Shown here piece after piece: positions 38,614-46,675 of a stretch of DNA of 57,826 nucleotides. Each line of letters opens with the position of its first letter. The first letter of the stretch is position 1. The DNA lies in the NCBI GenBank assembly GCA_003135415.1, contig PLBP01000001.1, positions 21,496 to 79,321 on the forward strand, given 5' to 3'. The translations under genes were made by a program, and so were the position numbers. The DNA is from Hyphomicrobiales bacterium. Its GTDB lineage: Bacteria; Pseudomonadota; Alphaproteobacteria; Rhizobiales; Xanthobacteraceae. The notes under the pieces were generated by a model, which was given only the letters and a program-made list of their open reading frames with translations, was not told the DNA's origin and did not search any database.

Positions 38614-39009
38614 TTACGCCTTCGGATTCGCGTAGGAAATGAATTCGAGAAGAGAGCCATCCGGATCGCGAAAATAGACGCTCGTGCCCGCGCCCTTGGC
38701 GCCGAAGCGCTCGAGCGGGCCAAGCTCGATCGCGACCTTGCGCCTGCTCAGATGCTCCACCGCGTCCTTGATTGGCCCTTTCCACTCGAAGCAGAGGTCA
38801 CTATTACCCGGCTGCACCGGCAGCCTCGCCACTTCCGCGGGTTTAAAGCCGGGCCCGTGCAGATTGAGCTGGTTATCGCCGAAGCGATAGGCCCAGCCGT
38901 TCGGGCGTTTGACGAGTTCGGCGCCCATGACCGCACTATAGAAGGCATTCGAGCGATCCCAATCCGAGACATGAATCACGCAATGGTCGAGCTTCACGGG
39001 GAGCGGCAT
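38614..39009 (-). CDS. VOC family (glyoxalase/dioxygenase-like) protein
   Basis: The 131-residue product is a single vicinal-oxygen-chelate unit pair: LDHCVIHVSDWDRSNAFYSA with the first metal-ligand His, NQLNLHGPGF, and DLCFEWKGPIKDAVEHL. It ends with GTSVYFRDPDGSLLEFISY, where the Glu is the last metal ligand. The pattern is close to the virulence-protein/DUF-type VOC family rather than classical glyoxalase I. The substrate cannot be told from the sequence. It starts 5 nt before the smpB stop region and is cotranscribed. Confidence 0.85.
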   Translation of the reverse strand: MPLPVKLDHCVIHVSDWDRSNAFYSAVMGAELVKRPNGWAYRFGDNQLNLHGPGFKPAEVARLPVQPGNSDLCFEWKGPIKDAVEHLSRRKVAIELGPLERFGAKGAGTSVYFRDPDGSLLEFISYANPKA

Positions 39010-39013
39010 CGCT

Positions 39014-39487
39014 CTAGCCTTTCTGGCGCATCAGTCGCGCCTTTTGCCTATTCCAATCGCGCTTCTTTTCGCTCTGGCGTTTGTCGTGCAGCTTCTTGCC
39101 GCGCGCGAGCGCGAGCTCGATCTTCGCCCGGCCGCGCGGATTGAAATAGAGCAGCAAGGGCACGATCGTCATGCCGTCCCGCTCGACCGCGCCGATCAAC
39201 TTGTTGATCTGCTTGCGGTGAAGAAGCAGTTTTCGCGGCCGTTTTGGCTCGTGGTTGAAGCGGTTGGCCTGCAGATATTCCGGAATGTTGGCGTTGATCA
39301 ACCAGATTTCGTTTTGGCGCGGATCCGCATAGGACTCGGCGATCGTCGCCTTGCCGACGCGGAGCGACTTTACTTCGGTGCCGGTCAGCGCGATCCCCGC
39401 CTCGAAGCTTTCGCCGATTTCGTAGTGAAAGCGCGCTTTGCGGTTGGCCGCGATCTGGCGCCGGCTCGGATCTTTTTTCTTGGTCAT
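39014..39487 (-). CDS. smpB: SsrA-binding protein SmpB
   Basis: SmpB binds tmRNA and delivers it to stalled ribosomes. The 157-residue product has [20 protein letters not shown] and [20 protein letters not shown]. The basic C-terminal tail ([17 protein letters not shown]) inserts into the empty mRNA channel. The start at 39487 is the first ATG that gives a family-like N-terminus ([20 protein letters not shown]). The tmRNA gene ssrA was not found in the window. It lies 23 nt after dapA, the usual alphaproteobacterial order. Confidence 0.96.
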   Translation of the reverse strand: MTKKKDPSRRQIAANRKARFHYEIGESFEAGIALTGTEVKSLRVGKATIAESYADPRQNEIWLINANIPEYLQANRFNHEPKRPRKLLLHRKQINKLIGAVERDGMTIVPLLLYFNPRGRAKIELALARGKKLHDKRQSEKKRDWNRQKARLMRQKG

Positions 39488-39510
39488 GGAAGGTGGCGCG
39501 AACCCGCGCC

Positions 39511-40389
39511 TCAGGCGTTGATCAGGCCCGCATGCACCATCGCTTCGCGCACCACACGCTTGCTCGGCTCGGTCAGCGGGCCGAGCGGCAGCCGCACATG
39601 CTCCGAGCACTTGCCGAGAAGCGAAAGCGCGTATTTGGTGGGCGCCGGGCTGTTGTCAATGAAGAGTGCTGCGTGCAACGGCATCAGCCGGTCTTGTATG
39701 CCGAGCGCGACCTTGTAGTCGCCGGCAAGACACGCGTCCTGAAACTCGCCGCAGAGCCGTGGTGCCACGTTCGAGGTCACCGAAATACAGCCCTGCCCGC
39801 CCTGGGCGCTGAAGCCGAGCGCGGTCGCGTCCTCGCCCGAGAGCTGGATGAAATCCTTGCCGCAGGCCGCGCGCTGCAAGCTCACGCGTTCCAGCTTGGC
39901 GGTGGCGTCCTTGCAGCCCTTGACGTTCGGGAGTTCCGAAAGCCGCTTCATTGTCTCGACCGAAATATCGATCACCGAGCGGCCCGGAATATTGTAGACA
40001 AAGATCGGAATGCCGATCGCATCGTTGATCGCCTTGTAGTGGCGGTAGATGCCTTCCTGGCTTGGCTTGTTGTAATAGGGCGCGACCACGAGCACGGCAT
40101 CGGCCTTGGCCTTCTCGGCGTGCTTGGCGAGGTCGACGGCTTCCGTGGTGGAATTGGAGCCGGCGCCCGCGATTACCGGCACCCGACCCTTGGCCTCTTC
40201 GACGCACCACTCCACGACCTTGTGGTGCTCGCCGTGCGAAAGCGTCGGGCTTTCGCCGGTGGTGCCAACCGGCACGAGCCCGTCGGTTCCTTCGGCGATC
40301 TGCCAGCCGACCAGCTCGCGGAAGGCGCGCTCGTCGAGGCCGCCGTTCTTGAACGGCGTGACCATGGCGGTAAAGGAACCCCGGAACAT
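39511..40389 (-). CDS. dapA: 4-hydroxy-tetrahydrodipicolinate synthase
   Basis: DapA condenses pyruvate with aspartate semialdehyde, the first committed step to lysine and diaminopimelate. The 292-residue TIM-barrel protein has [20 protein letters not shown], Tyr132 in [13 protein letters not shown] and the Schiff-base Lys160 in [10 protein letters not shown]. The length is normal. The 137-nt divergent gap to the lytic transglycosylase gene holds the promoters. Its enzyme feeds the peptidoglycan precursor pool that the neighbouring transglycosylase degrades, though this is a chance neighbourhood as far as one can see. Confidence 0.96.
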   Translation of the reverse strand: MFRGSFTAMVTPFKNGGLDERAFRELVGWQIAEGTDGLVPVGTTGESPTLSHGEHHKVVEWCVEEAKGRVPVIAGAGSNSTTEAVDLAKHAEKAKADAVLVVAPYYNKPSQEGIYRHYKAINDAIGIPIFVYNIPGRSVIDISVETMKRLSELPNVKGCKDATAKLERVSLQRAACGKDFIQLSGEDATALGFSAQGGQGCISVTSNVAPRLCGEFQDACLAGDYKVALGIQDRLMPLHAALFIDNSPAPTKYALSLLGKCSEHVRLPLGPLTEPSKRVVREAMVHAGLINA

Positions 40390-40526
40390 GACGCAATGCT
40401 TTCCGAAAATTGCGAGAATACCTAGAGGGATACTCCCAAATCGGGCATGGCGAAAGCCCCTGGGACGTAAACTGATTTGAAGGAAGCCATCAATTATCCG
40501 AATTCGGCGATACTGGTGGCGAAGGG

Positions 40527-42524
40527 ATGATGCGGGCTCCTGTACGAGATTCGATTGCGCTGGCCGCCGGAGCCTTCCTGCTCGTGGCGGCGGCGCCCGC
40601 GCGCGCGCAAAGCCCCGGCGATCTGGCCTCGGTCAAACAGGCGATCGGCTACCTCAAGCAAAGCGACGGGGTAAAGGCGCTCGCCGTCGCCGTACAAATC
40701 CAGGACCCCGCGGCAAAGGCGCTTGTGACCTGGCTCGCGATCCGCACCACGACGAAGGACGTGGGCTTCGACCGCACCGTGCAGTTCTTGCGCGAGCGCC
40801 CGAACTGGCCGAACCAGGTCTTGATCCGCCGCCGCGCCGAGAAAATGCTCTACGACGAAGAGCGCGACGCCGCGACCGTGCGCGCCTTTTTCGCGCAGAG
40901 CCGCCCACTCACCGGCGAGGGCAAACTCGCGCTCGCGAAGGTACTGGCGGCAAGCGGCGATGCAGGCACCGCCGCCACGCTCGTGCGCGCGGCCTGGCGC
41001 GAGGATGAGCTTGCCTCCGACAGCGAAAGGGATTTGCTCACTTCTTTCCCCGGCGTGCTGACGCGCGCCGATCACAAGGCGCGCGCGGACCGTTTTTTCG
41101 GCCAGGAAAAGGCCGACGCCGGTCTCCGCGCGGCGAGGCTCGCGGGCGGCGATCTCGCCGCACTCGGCGAGGCACGCGCGGCACTGGCGAAGCGCGCGAG
41201 CAACGCCGCGAAATTGCTGGAATCTGTGCCCGCTTCCGCGCGCGGCGATCAGGGTTACGTTCTCGCGCGCGCCCAGCTTGCTCGGCGGAAGGACGACGTG
41301 CAGGCCGCGGCGCGTGCTTTCGCGGAAGCGCCGCGCGATCCGAAATCGATCGTCGCGCCCGACCAGTGGTGGCTCGAGCGCCGGATCGTGGTGCGGAAGC
41401 TCCTCGATGCCAACGACGCGCGCGGCGCCTATCGCGTCGCGGCCGAGGCGGTGCCGCCCGAGAGCGAGAACTACAAGGCCGACCAGCAGTTCACCGCTGG
41501 CTGGATCTCATTGAGATTCCTCAATGATTCGGCGGCAGCCCGGCGTCATTTCACCGAGCTCACGAAACTTTCGGTGCATCCCGTCACCGTCGCCCGCGCC
41601 TATTACTGGCTCGGCCGCGCAGAGGAGACCGGCGGCGACAAAATCGGCGCCCGCCTCTCCTACGAGACCGCCGCGCGCCACACCGTTACCTATTACGGCC
41701 AGCTCGCGCGCGCGCGGCTTGGCTTGAAGGATCTGCCGCTGCCGGCGACCTCGCAGGCGCCGGCGGCGGAACGCGCGGCCTTTATGCAGCAGGAACCGGT
41801 GCGCGCGCTCCGCATGCTCTACGCCATCGGCGAGCCGGAATTCGCGGTCCCGATCTACACCGACCTTTCCGACCGTGCCGGCAACGACGCCGCCGGTTAT
41901 CTCCTGCTCGCCGAGGTCGCGACGGAAGCGCGCGACGCCCGCGCTCTCGTCCTGCTCGGCAAGGCGGCGATGGCCAAGGGCGTGCCGGTCGAGATGATCG
42001 GATTCCCGGCCTTTGGCGTTCCGAACTACAGCCACGTGGGGCCGAAGGCCGACCCCGCGATCGTCTATGCAATCGCGCGCCAGGAGAGCCAGTTCGACCA
42101 GCGTGTCACCTCGGTCGCAAACGCCAAGGGGTTGATGCAGGTCATCCCTTCAACCGCGCGCGCGATCGCGCGCAAGCTCGGAATTCCCTGGGAAGAAGGC
42201 AAGCTCGGCACCGATCCCGTCTTCAACGTGCAGATCGGCGCCGCCGAGCTCGGCGATCTCCTGGCGTTCTACCGCGGCAATCCGGTGCTGACCTTCATCG
42301 GCTATAATGCCGGCCGTGGGCGCGCGAGCGAATGGATCGCGAAATACGGCGATCCCCGCGACCCCAGGGTCGACATCGTCGACTGGATCGAGCGCCTGCC
42401 GATTTCCGAGACGCGCTTCTACGTCCAGCGCGTGATGGAAAACATGCAGGTTTATCAGACGCTCGCCGGGGGGAATCGCGGCCTTACCATCGAGGCCGAT
42501 CTGGTGCGCGGGCGGCTGAATTAA
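40527..42524 (+). CDS. slt: Soluble lytic murein transglycosylase
   Basis: It cleaves the glycan strands of peptidoglycan to 1,6-anhydro ends in the periplasm. The 665-residue product has a signal peptide ([17 protein letters not shown]) and a long alpha-helical superhelix of TPR-like helices (about residues 40-480). The C-terminal catalytic SLT domain carries the glutamate in [14 protein letters not shown], then [18 protein letters not shown] and [16 protein letters not shown]. The architecture is that of the Slt70 family. Several dispersed repeats begin just past its stop codon. Confidence 0.94.
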   Translation: MMRAPVRDSIALAAGAFLLVAAAPARAQSPGDLASVKQAIGYLKQSDGVKALAVAVQIQDPAAKALVTWLAIRTTTKDVGFDRTVQFLRERPNWPNQVLIRRRAEKMLYDEERDAATVRAFFAQSRPLTGEGKLALAKVLAASGDAGTAATLVRAAWREDELASDSERDLLTSFPGVLTRADHKARADRFFGQEKADAGLRAARLAGGDLAALGEARAALAKRASNAAKLLESVPASARGDQGYVLARAQLARRKDDVQAAARAFAEAPRDPKSIVAPDQWWLERRIVVRKLLDANDARGAYRVAAEAVPPESENYKADQQFTAGWISLRFLNDSAAARRHFTELTKLSVHPVTVARAYYWLGRAEETGGDKIGARLSYETAARHTVTYYGQLARARLGLKDLPLPATSQAPAAERAAFMQQEPVRALRMLYAIGEPEFAVPIYTDLSDRAGNDAAGYLLLAEVATEARDARALVLLGKAAMAKGVPVEMIGFPAFGVPNYSHVGPKADPAIVYAIARQESQFDQRVTSVANAKGLMQVIPSTARAIARKLGIPWEEGKLGTDPVFNVQIGAAELGDLLAFYRGNPVLTFIGYNAGRGRASEWIAKYGDPRDPRVDIVDWIERLPISETRFYVQRVMENMQVYQTLAGGNRGLTIEADLVRGRLN

Positions 42525-42532
42525 AACAGCCT

Positions 42533-42683
42533 GTCATTGCCGGGCTTGACCTCTCTCCTGTCATGCCCGGGCTCGTAGCCAAGTTTACGCAGGCTGCGCA
42601 AGCTTGCCTGCGCGGGCATCCATGATGAATATCAGAATGTGCTGACAGTTCGAATGGATTGCCGGGTCAAGCCCGGCAATGAC
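42533..42683. repeat. Dispersed repeat A: paired REP-like arms without a gene
   Basis: The left arm (42533-42625) is nearly identical to 46149-46241, differing by about five bases and a 2-nt gap. The right arm (42654-42683) is identical over 30 bases to 46546-46575. Only 28 nt separate the arms here, whereas at the other site a GIY-YIG gene lies between them. Each arm contains G+C-rich palindromes around GTCATTGCCGGGC and GCCCGGGCATGAC. Confidence 0.9.
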
Positions 42684-42745
42684 GAGGAAATGAATGCCAT
42701 CTCTCGCTCTAGCTTTTTCCCCGTGCAATTTCCTATAACCGCCCC

Positions 42746-43624
42746 ATGCCAACCGCGATCGAAGATCTCTGGTTCACCGCCAATGATGGGCTGAAGCTTC
42801 ACGCGCTCGCGGCCGGCCCGAGGGACGCGGCAGCACTTCCCCTGATCTGCCTGCCGGGCATTTCGCGCACCGCAGAGGACTTCCGCGAACTCCTCCAAGC
42901 GATTGCAAATAATGATAAAAATCAGCGCCGCGTAATCGCGCTCGACTCTCGCGGGCGCGGGCTGTCGGCGCGCGATCCGAACCCCGCGAACTACACGGTG
43001 CCGGTCGAGATCGGCGACCTGCTGACGGTTCTCGACGCCGAGAAGATCGAGCGCGCCGTGTTCGTCGGCACCTCGCGCGGCGGCATTCTGACGATGGTGA
43101 TGGGCGCCGTCCGCCCGCAGGCGATCGCGGGCGCGGTGCTGAACGACATCGGCCCGGTGCTCGAGATGAAGGGCTTGCTCAGGATCAAGTCCTATGTCGG
43201 CAAGCTGCCGCCGCCCTCCTCTTGGGCCGAAGCGGCGGCGCTCCTCAAACGCGTCATGAGCGAGCAATTCCCGGCTTTCGACGAAGCGAAGTGGCAGGCC
43301 TATGCGCGCCGCACCTGGCGCGAAGACAAGGGCGGCCTCACGCCGCGCTCGGACCCGATGATTTCCGTGGCACTCGCCGACATCGACCCGAAGGTTCCGC
43401 CGCCGGATCTCTGGGCCCAGTTCGAAGCGCTGGTCAAAGCAGCACCCGTGTTCGTGATCCGCGGCGAGAATTCCGATTTGCTCTCGCGCGAAACGGTGGC
43501 GGCGATGCGCGCGAAAGACAAGTGCGTCGAAACGATCGAAATCGCGGGTCAAGGCCACGCGCCTTTGATTGACGCCGTGACCATCGGCCCGATCCTCGCC
43601 TTCGCGGCGCGGTGCGGGAAATAA
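42746..43624 (+). CDS. Alpha/beta hydrolase
   Basis: The 292-residue product has the alpha/beta-hydrolase fold. The oxyanion strand contains ICLPGISRTAEDFREL, the nucleophile elbow is VFVGTSRGGILTMV with Ser in GTSRGG, and the acid is near VIRGENSDLLSRET. The histidine is GQGHAPLIDA. There is no signal peptide. The substrate is unknown; esterase or lactonase-like activity is the usual guess for this branch. It lies between two dispersed repeats and has no operon partner. Confidence 0.88.
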   Translation: MPTAIEDLWFTANDGLKLHALAAGPRDAAALPLICLPGISRTAEDFRELLQAIANNDKNQRRVIALDSRGRGLSARDPNPANYTVPVEIGDLLTVLDAEKIERAVFVGTSRGGILTMVMGAVRPQAIAGAVLNDIGPVLEMKGLLRIKSYVGKLPPPSSWAEAAALLKRVMSEQFPAFDEAKWQAYARRTWREDKGGLTPRSDPMISVALADIDPKVPPPDLWAQFEALVKAAPVFVIRGENSDLLSRETVAAMRAKDKCVETIEIAGQGHAPLIDAVTIGPILAFAARCGK

Positions 43625-43627
43625 GCG

Positions 43628-43757
43628 GTCATCCTGAGGTGCGAGACGCCGAAAGGCGCCGAGCCTCGAAGGACCTACTGGTGAACCCCCGCTGGCTGGC
43701 AATGCTTCATGGCCATCCTTCGAGGCTCGGGCTTTCGCCCTCGCGCCTCAGGATGAC
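43628..43757. repeat. MITE-like 130-bp inverted-repeat element
   Basis: The ends are inverted repeats: GTCATCCTGAGGTGCGAG at the left and CTCGCGCCTCAGGATGAC at the right (one mismatch). Inside is a second perfect inverted pair, CGAGCCTCGAAGGA at 43660-43673 and TCCTTCGAGGCTCG at 43716-43729. It carries no gene. The sequence resembles a repeat common between genes in Bradyrhizobium relatives, from memory. Confidence 0.85.
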
Positions 43758-43783
43758 GCTTCTCTTTGAGTTGACCCCCCAAA

Positions 43784-43812
43784 GCAAAAACCCCGGCGGT
43801 TTCCCGCCGGGG
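43784..43812 (-). terminator. Rho-independent terminator after the porin gene
   Basis: A perfect 9-bp stem (CCCCGGCGG / CCGCCGGGG) with a TTTC loop is followed on the minus strand by TTTTTGCTTT. It lies 26 nt past the porin stop codon. Confidence 0.9.
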
Positions 43813-43838
43813 TTCTCAAGTTTTGGATCTAGGCTAGA

Positions 43839-45440
43839 TCAGAAGTCGCGACGGGCGCGGAAGAGACCGCCGTAGAGGTCGTTCGACTTGCCGCGCGTTT
43901 GTTCGGCAGCTGCCCCACAATTGACAGCCGCGAGGCCAGCGCAGTCAGTCTTCATGTCCGCCCAATAGCCTTCAAGACCGAGGTCGAGCTTCGGAACCGG
44001 CGACCAGATCAAGTTCGCAGTAACCTGATTGATTTGGCCACTCGGGAAGTTGGAGATGAACCCGTTCGATGCGCTCGTGCCGATCGCACCCTGCAGGTTA
44101 GCAGGATTCTGTGCCGCCGCCGGTGCCTTGAACTTGTTGTAGCCGTAGGCGAGCGACGAGCGGATGGTCGGCGTCCAGAAGTGCCGCAACTCCGCATTGA
44201 ACGAGTACGCGGTCGACAAGCTCTGACCGTTCGCATTGACATACGAGTCGAAGAACTCGATGACCGGCCCGATTGAGCCCTTCCGATACCCTTGCGAGAT
44301 GTTGGTGCTGTACGGATTGGCCGAGACACCCGTGTAATCCGCTGCGCCCTTCGCCCACGCGCCTTCAACCTGGAAGCTGTCGCCAGCCCCAAGCATCGGG
44401 AGCTTGATGTTCAAGCCAGCGAGGCCTGCGAAGCCGTATTTGACAGGAGCATAAGTATTAATGCCTGTCGTTCCGCCGACCGCATCGTCATACGCAAGGT
44501 TGGCCGACGAGACAGCCGTCCTCAGCTGGTGAACCGCACCGCTGATCTGCGCGTCACCCCAAGCCTGGTCGACACGCAAGTTGGCGACGAAGTCCGGCAT
44601 AGACTGGCCGCCGTAAATTGTACCTTGCCAGCCCGTGTTGTTAACCGTGACAAATTGCGGGATCACGTTACCGCAGAGGCCCGAGACAACGTTGGCATTC
44701 GAACAACCACCAGCAACCGCGGCGGACGGCGCGAAGTAGCCAAACCCACCGAGAAATACGGTGCCGTTGAGGACGGAACGCACGCCCGTCGTGATGGCGG
44801 TACGACGTGTCGTCGCGTCTTCCATCGAGATCGACGCCGAAATGCCGCTACCGAGCTGGGCGGTATAGGCGATCGCCGGCGTGAACTTGAAGGATTTCGA
44901 CCACTGCTGATTGAGAATCAGCGACGGATCAAAGTCGAAGAACGATCCGACATAACCGAACGTCAGGCCAGCGAACTGGATGAACGCACGGTCATAGTAC
45001 CAGGCATAGTTGCCCGCCGACGCCGGCAGTTGGAGCTGCTGGAAGCCGTCGAGGTTCGTGGTCCACTGCCAGCCCACGGAAGCATAGGAACGCAGTGTGC
45101 CGTATTCGGTATTTGTGCGCGCGTCAAAGACCATGTCGAAGCGCGTACGGAACGACGATAAGTTATCGCCTCGGTTGCGAACAAAATCGCCACCGATCGC
45201 GCCTGAGCTCGTTACCGGGGCTGCGCCGAAGTCATTGATTTCAAATTCCGACCAGACGTAGCCGCCAACACGTAGACAGATGTCAGTGCCGGGGATGTAA
45301 TAGAATCCCGCACCATAGGCAGAGCAAACCTTCACGTATTCGACCGGCTTGGCCTTTAAGGGAAGATCGGCTGCCTGCGCCCCCGCCACAGCGATAAGAC
45401 CCGCTGCGGAACCGAGGAGTAAGCTTTTTACCATGTTCAT
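43839..45440 (-). CDS. Major outer-membrane porin (Porin_2 family)
   Basis: The 533-residue product has a signal peptide (MNMVKSLLLGSAAGLIAVAG, cleaved after AQA). The mature start ADLPLKAKPVEYVKVCSAYG and the following FYYIPGTDICLRVGGYVWSE are hallmarks of rhizobial Porin_2 proteins. The beta-barrel strands end with an aromatic C-terminal residue (RRDF). The start at 45440 is fixed by a canonical ribosome-binding site (GGAGGT) 6 nt upstream; the frame before it is not protein-like. The strong ribosome-binding site and terminator fit high expression. General diffusion of small solutes is expected. Confidence 0.94.
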   Translation of the reverse strand: MNMVKSLLLGSAAGLIAVAGAQAADLPLKAKPVEYVKVCSAYGAGFYYIPGTDICLRVGGYVWSEFEINDFGAAPVTSSGAIGGDFVRNRGDNLSSFRTRFDMVFDARTNTEYGTLRSYASVGWQWTTNLDGFQQLQLPASAGNYAWYYDRAFIQFAGLTFGYVGSFFDFDPSLILNQQWSKSFKFTPAIAYTAQLGSGISASISMEDATTRRTAITTGVRSVLNGTVFLGGFGYFAPSAAVAGGCSNANVVSGLCGNVIPQFVTVNNTGWQGTIYGGQSMPDFVANLRVDQAWGDAQISGAVHQLRTAVSSANLAYDDAVGGTTGINTYAPVKYGFAGLAGLNIKLPMLGAGDSFQVEGAWAKGAADYTGVSANPYSTNISQGYRKGSIGPVIEFFDSYVNANGQSLSTAYSFNAELRHFWTPTIRSSLAYGYNKFKAPAAAQNPANLQGAIGTSASNGFISNFPSGQINQVTANLIWSPVPKLDLGLEGYWADMKTDCAGLAAVNCGAAAEQTRGKSNDLYGGLFRARRDF

Positions 45441-46121
45441 CGTGACCTCCAAGTTCTCTCTCATTTCGAGGGAGCTGGTTCCACTTCCTTGGATGCAACC
45501 GCACCCCCGAAGGTCCCCTAATTCCCCGTTTGACCACCCGGTTGATAAAGATCTTCCGGACGAGACGACCCCAGGTCCCCCACCCGAGGAGTACCCCTTC
45601 ATCGCAACAGGGAGGATACCGGATCAAGGATCTCTTTCAATGCTCGCAGAGGTCCGAAGGGCCTTCCCAAGGCGCTTTTCCGGGAGGTGTTGCACAAACA
45701 TCACGCAGCGCCTGGTAAATTCGTGTTTTCACTATTATTATCAATGGCTTGAGACAGGTTGAAATCTGCCATTTTTAGCCGGATTCGGCCTCAAAAAAAG
45801 CTCCGCAACACAATATGCCACGCTTCTCGGTGGTCCATCGTTCGATTGCGTCAGCAAGAGCCTCTGCAAACCCTTGGCGAACAAAGTTTCCACAGCCAGG
45901 GAAAGGGGGGTCGTGATTCGACCACATTGCCTGCCCGAAAATTGATCTCGTATATGCTTCGACAGTATAAAAAATCGCCACTACGCGATCAGTGAACGGG
46001 AAAATTAAAATTCAGCCTTGACGGCGGCGGGGATTTGATTCTCATCGCGGCGATTTCCGCGCCGCGCGGAAATTCGTACGATGATGAATGCGCAAGTTTG
46101 CGTGGCCGACATCTCTATCTT
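45441..46121. other. Long intergenic region upstream of the porin gene
   Basis: About 680 nt, visibly richer in A+T than the coding DNA, lie upstream of the porin start. The first ~330 nt would form the promoter and a possible long leader. Two short open frames occur (plus strand 45759-45995 and minus strand 45775-45981, GTG start), but neither has a ribosome-binding site or a recognisable family, so I do not call them genes. No stable hairpin other than the repeats further right was seen. Confidence 0.5.
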
Positions 46122-46241
46122 GTCATGCTCGGGCTGTCGCGCCCACTTGTCATTGCCGGGCTTGACCTCTCTTGTCATGCCCGGGCTCGCAGCCAACTTT
46201 AGGCAGGCTGCGCAAGCTTGCCTGCCCGGGCATCCATGATG
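46122..46241. repeat. Dispersed repeat B, downstream flank of the GIY-YIG gene
   Basis: It contains a short GTCATGCTCGGGCT unit (46122-46135), then 46149-46241, which repeats the left arm of repeat A almost exactly. It ends CATCCATGATG, four bases before the stop codon of the GIY-YIG gene. With repeat C it encloses that gene in inverted orientation (GTCAT...CCAT on this side, ATGG...ATGAC on the other). Confidence 0.9.
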
Positions 46242-46245
46242 ACTC

Positions 46246-46536
46246 TCAACGAAGGATTTCCCTTGTTAAGTCTCGCCAAGCCGGATTCATTTTTTGGATC
46301 AGTTCGATTTTCCAACGACGCGACCAATGCTTGATATTCTTTTCGCGTTGAATCGCAGCGTAAGCCATAACGTAGAGTTCAAAATGGACGAGCATCTTCA
46401 CGCGGTATTGCTTCGTAAAACCGCGCGCGGCACCCCCTTGATGTTCGTATAGCCGGCGAACGAGATCGTTCGTCACGCCGACATAAAGCGTGCCATTGGG
46501 TTTGCTCGCTAAAATGTAAAGCCAATAACTACGCAT
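46246..46536 (-). CDS. GIY-YIG family nuclease-like protein
   Basis: The 96-residue product is a minimal GIY-YIG domain of the YhbQ/UPF0213 type. It has SYWLYILASKPNGTLYVGVT (GIY and YIG-equivalent strands with Tyr18), Asn-Asp and Arg in NDLVRRLYEH, the catalytic Glu65 in REKNIKHW and the terminal NPAWRDL. No DNA-binding domain is attached. The gene is enclosed by inverted dispersed repeats that begin 4 nt after its stop and 10 nt before its start. That placement, and a gene-less copy of the same repeat pair elsewhere, suggests mobilisation as a unit; this is inference. Confidence 0.9.
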   Translation of the reverse strand: MRSYWLYILASKPNGTLYVGVTNDLVRRLYEHQGGAARGFTKQYRVKMLVHFELYVMAYAAIQREKNIKHWSRRWKIELIQKMNPAWRDLTREILR

Positions 46537-46545
46537 AGACGCAGC

Positions 46546-46658
46546 ATGGATTGCCGGGTCAAGCCCGGCAATGACAACATAGAGAGGTCAAGCCCGGGCA
46601 TGACAGTAGAGAGTCAAGACCGGGCATGACAAAGAAGAGGAAAAGCCCGGGCATGACG
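46546..46658. repeat. Dispersed repeat C, upstream flank of the GIY-YIG gene
   Basis: It starts with a 30-base sequence identical to the right arm of repeat A, beginning ATGGATTGCCGGGTCAAG. Three shorter related units of the form AAGCCCGGGCATGAC follow at about 46589, 46617 (AAGACCGGGCATGAC) and 46643. It ends 17 nt before the start codon of the TPR-methyltransferase gene on the plus strand. Confidence 0.9.
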
Positions 46659-46675
46659 GAGTATGAGTCCCAATC

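Noticed and set aside
45775-45981. A 68-codon minus-strand frame upstream of the porin
   Set aside because: The start is GTG without a Shine-Dalgarno and no family is recognisable. It remains possible but unsupported.
42533-46658. CRISPR array
   Set aside because: The repeats are few, unequal in length, palindromic and irregularly spaced, and no cas genes are present.
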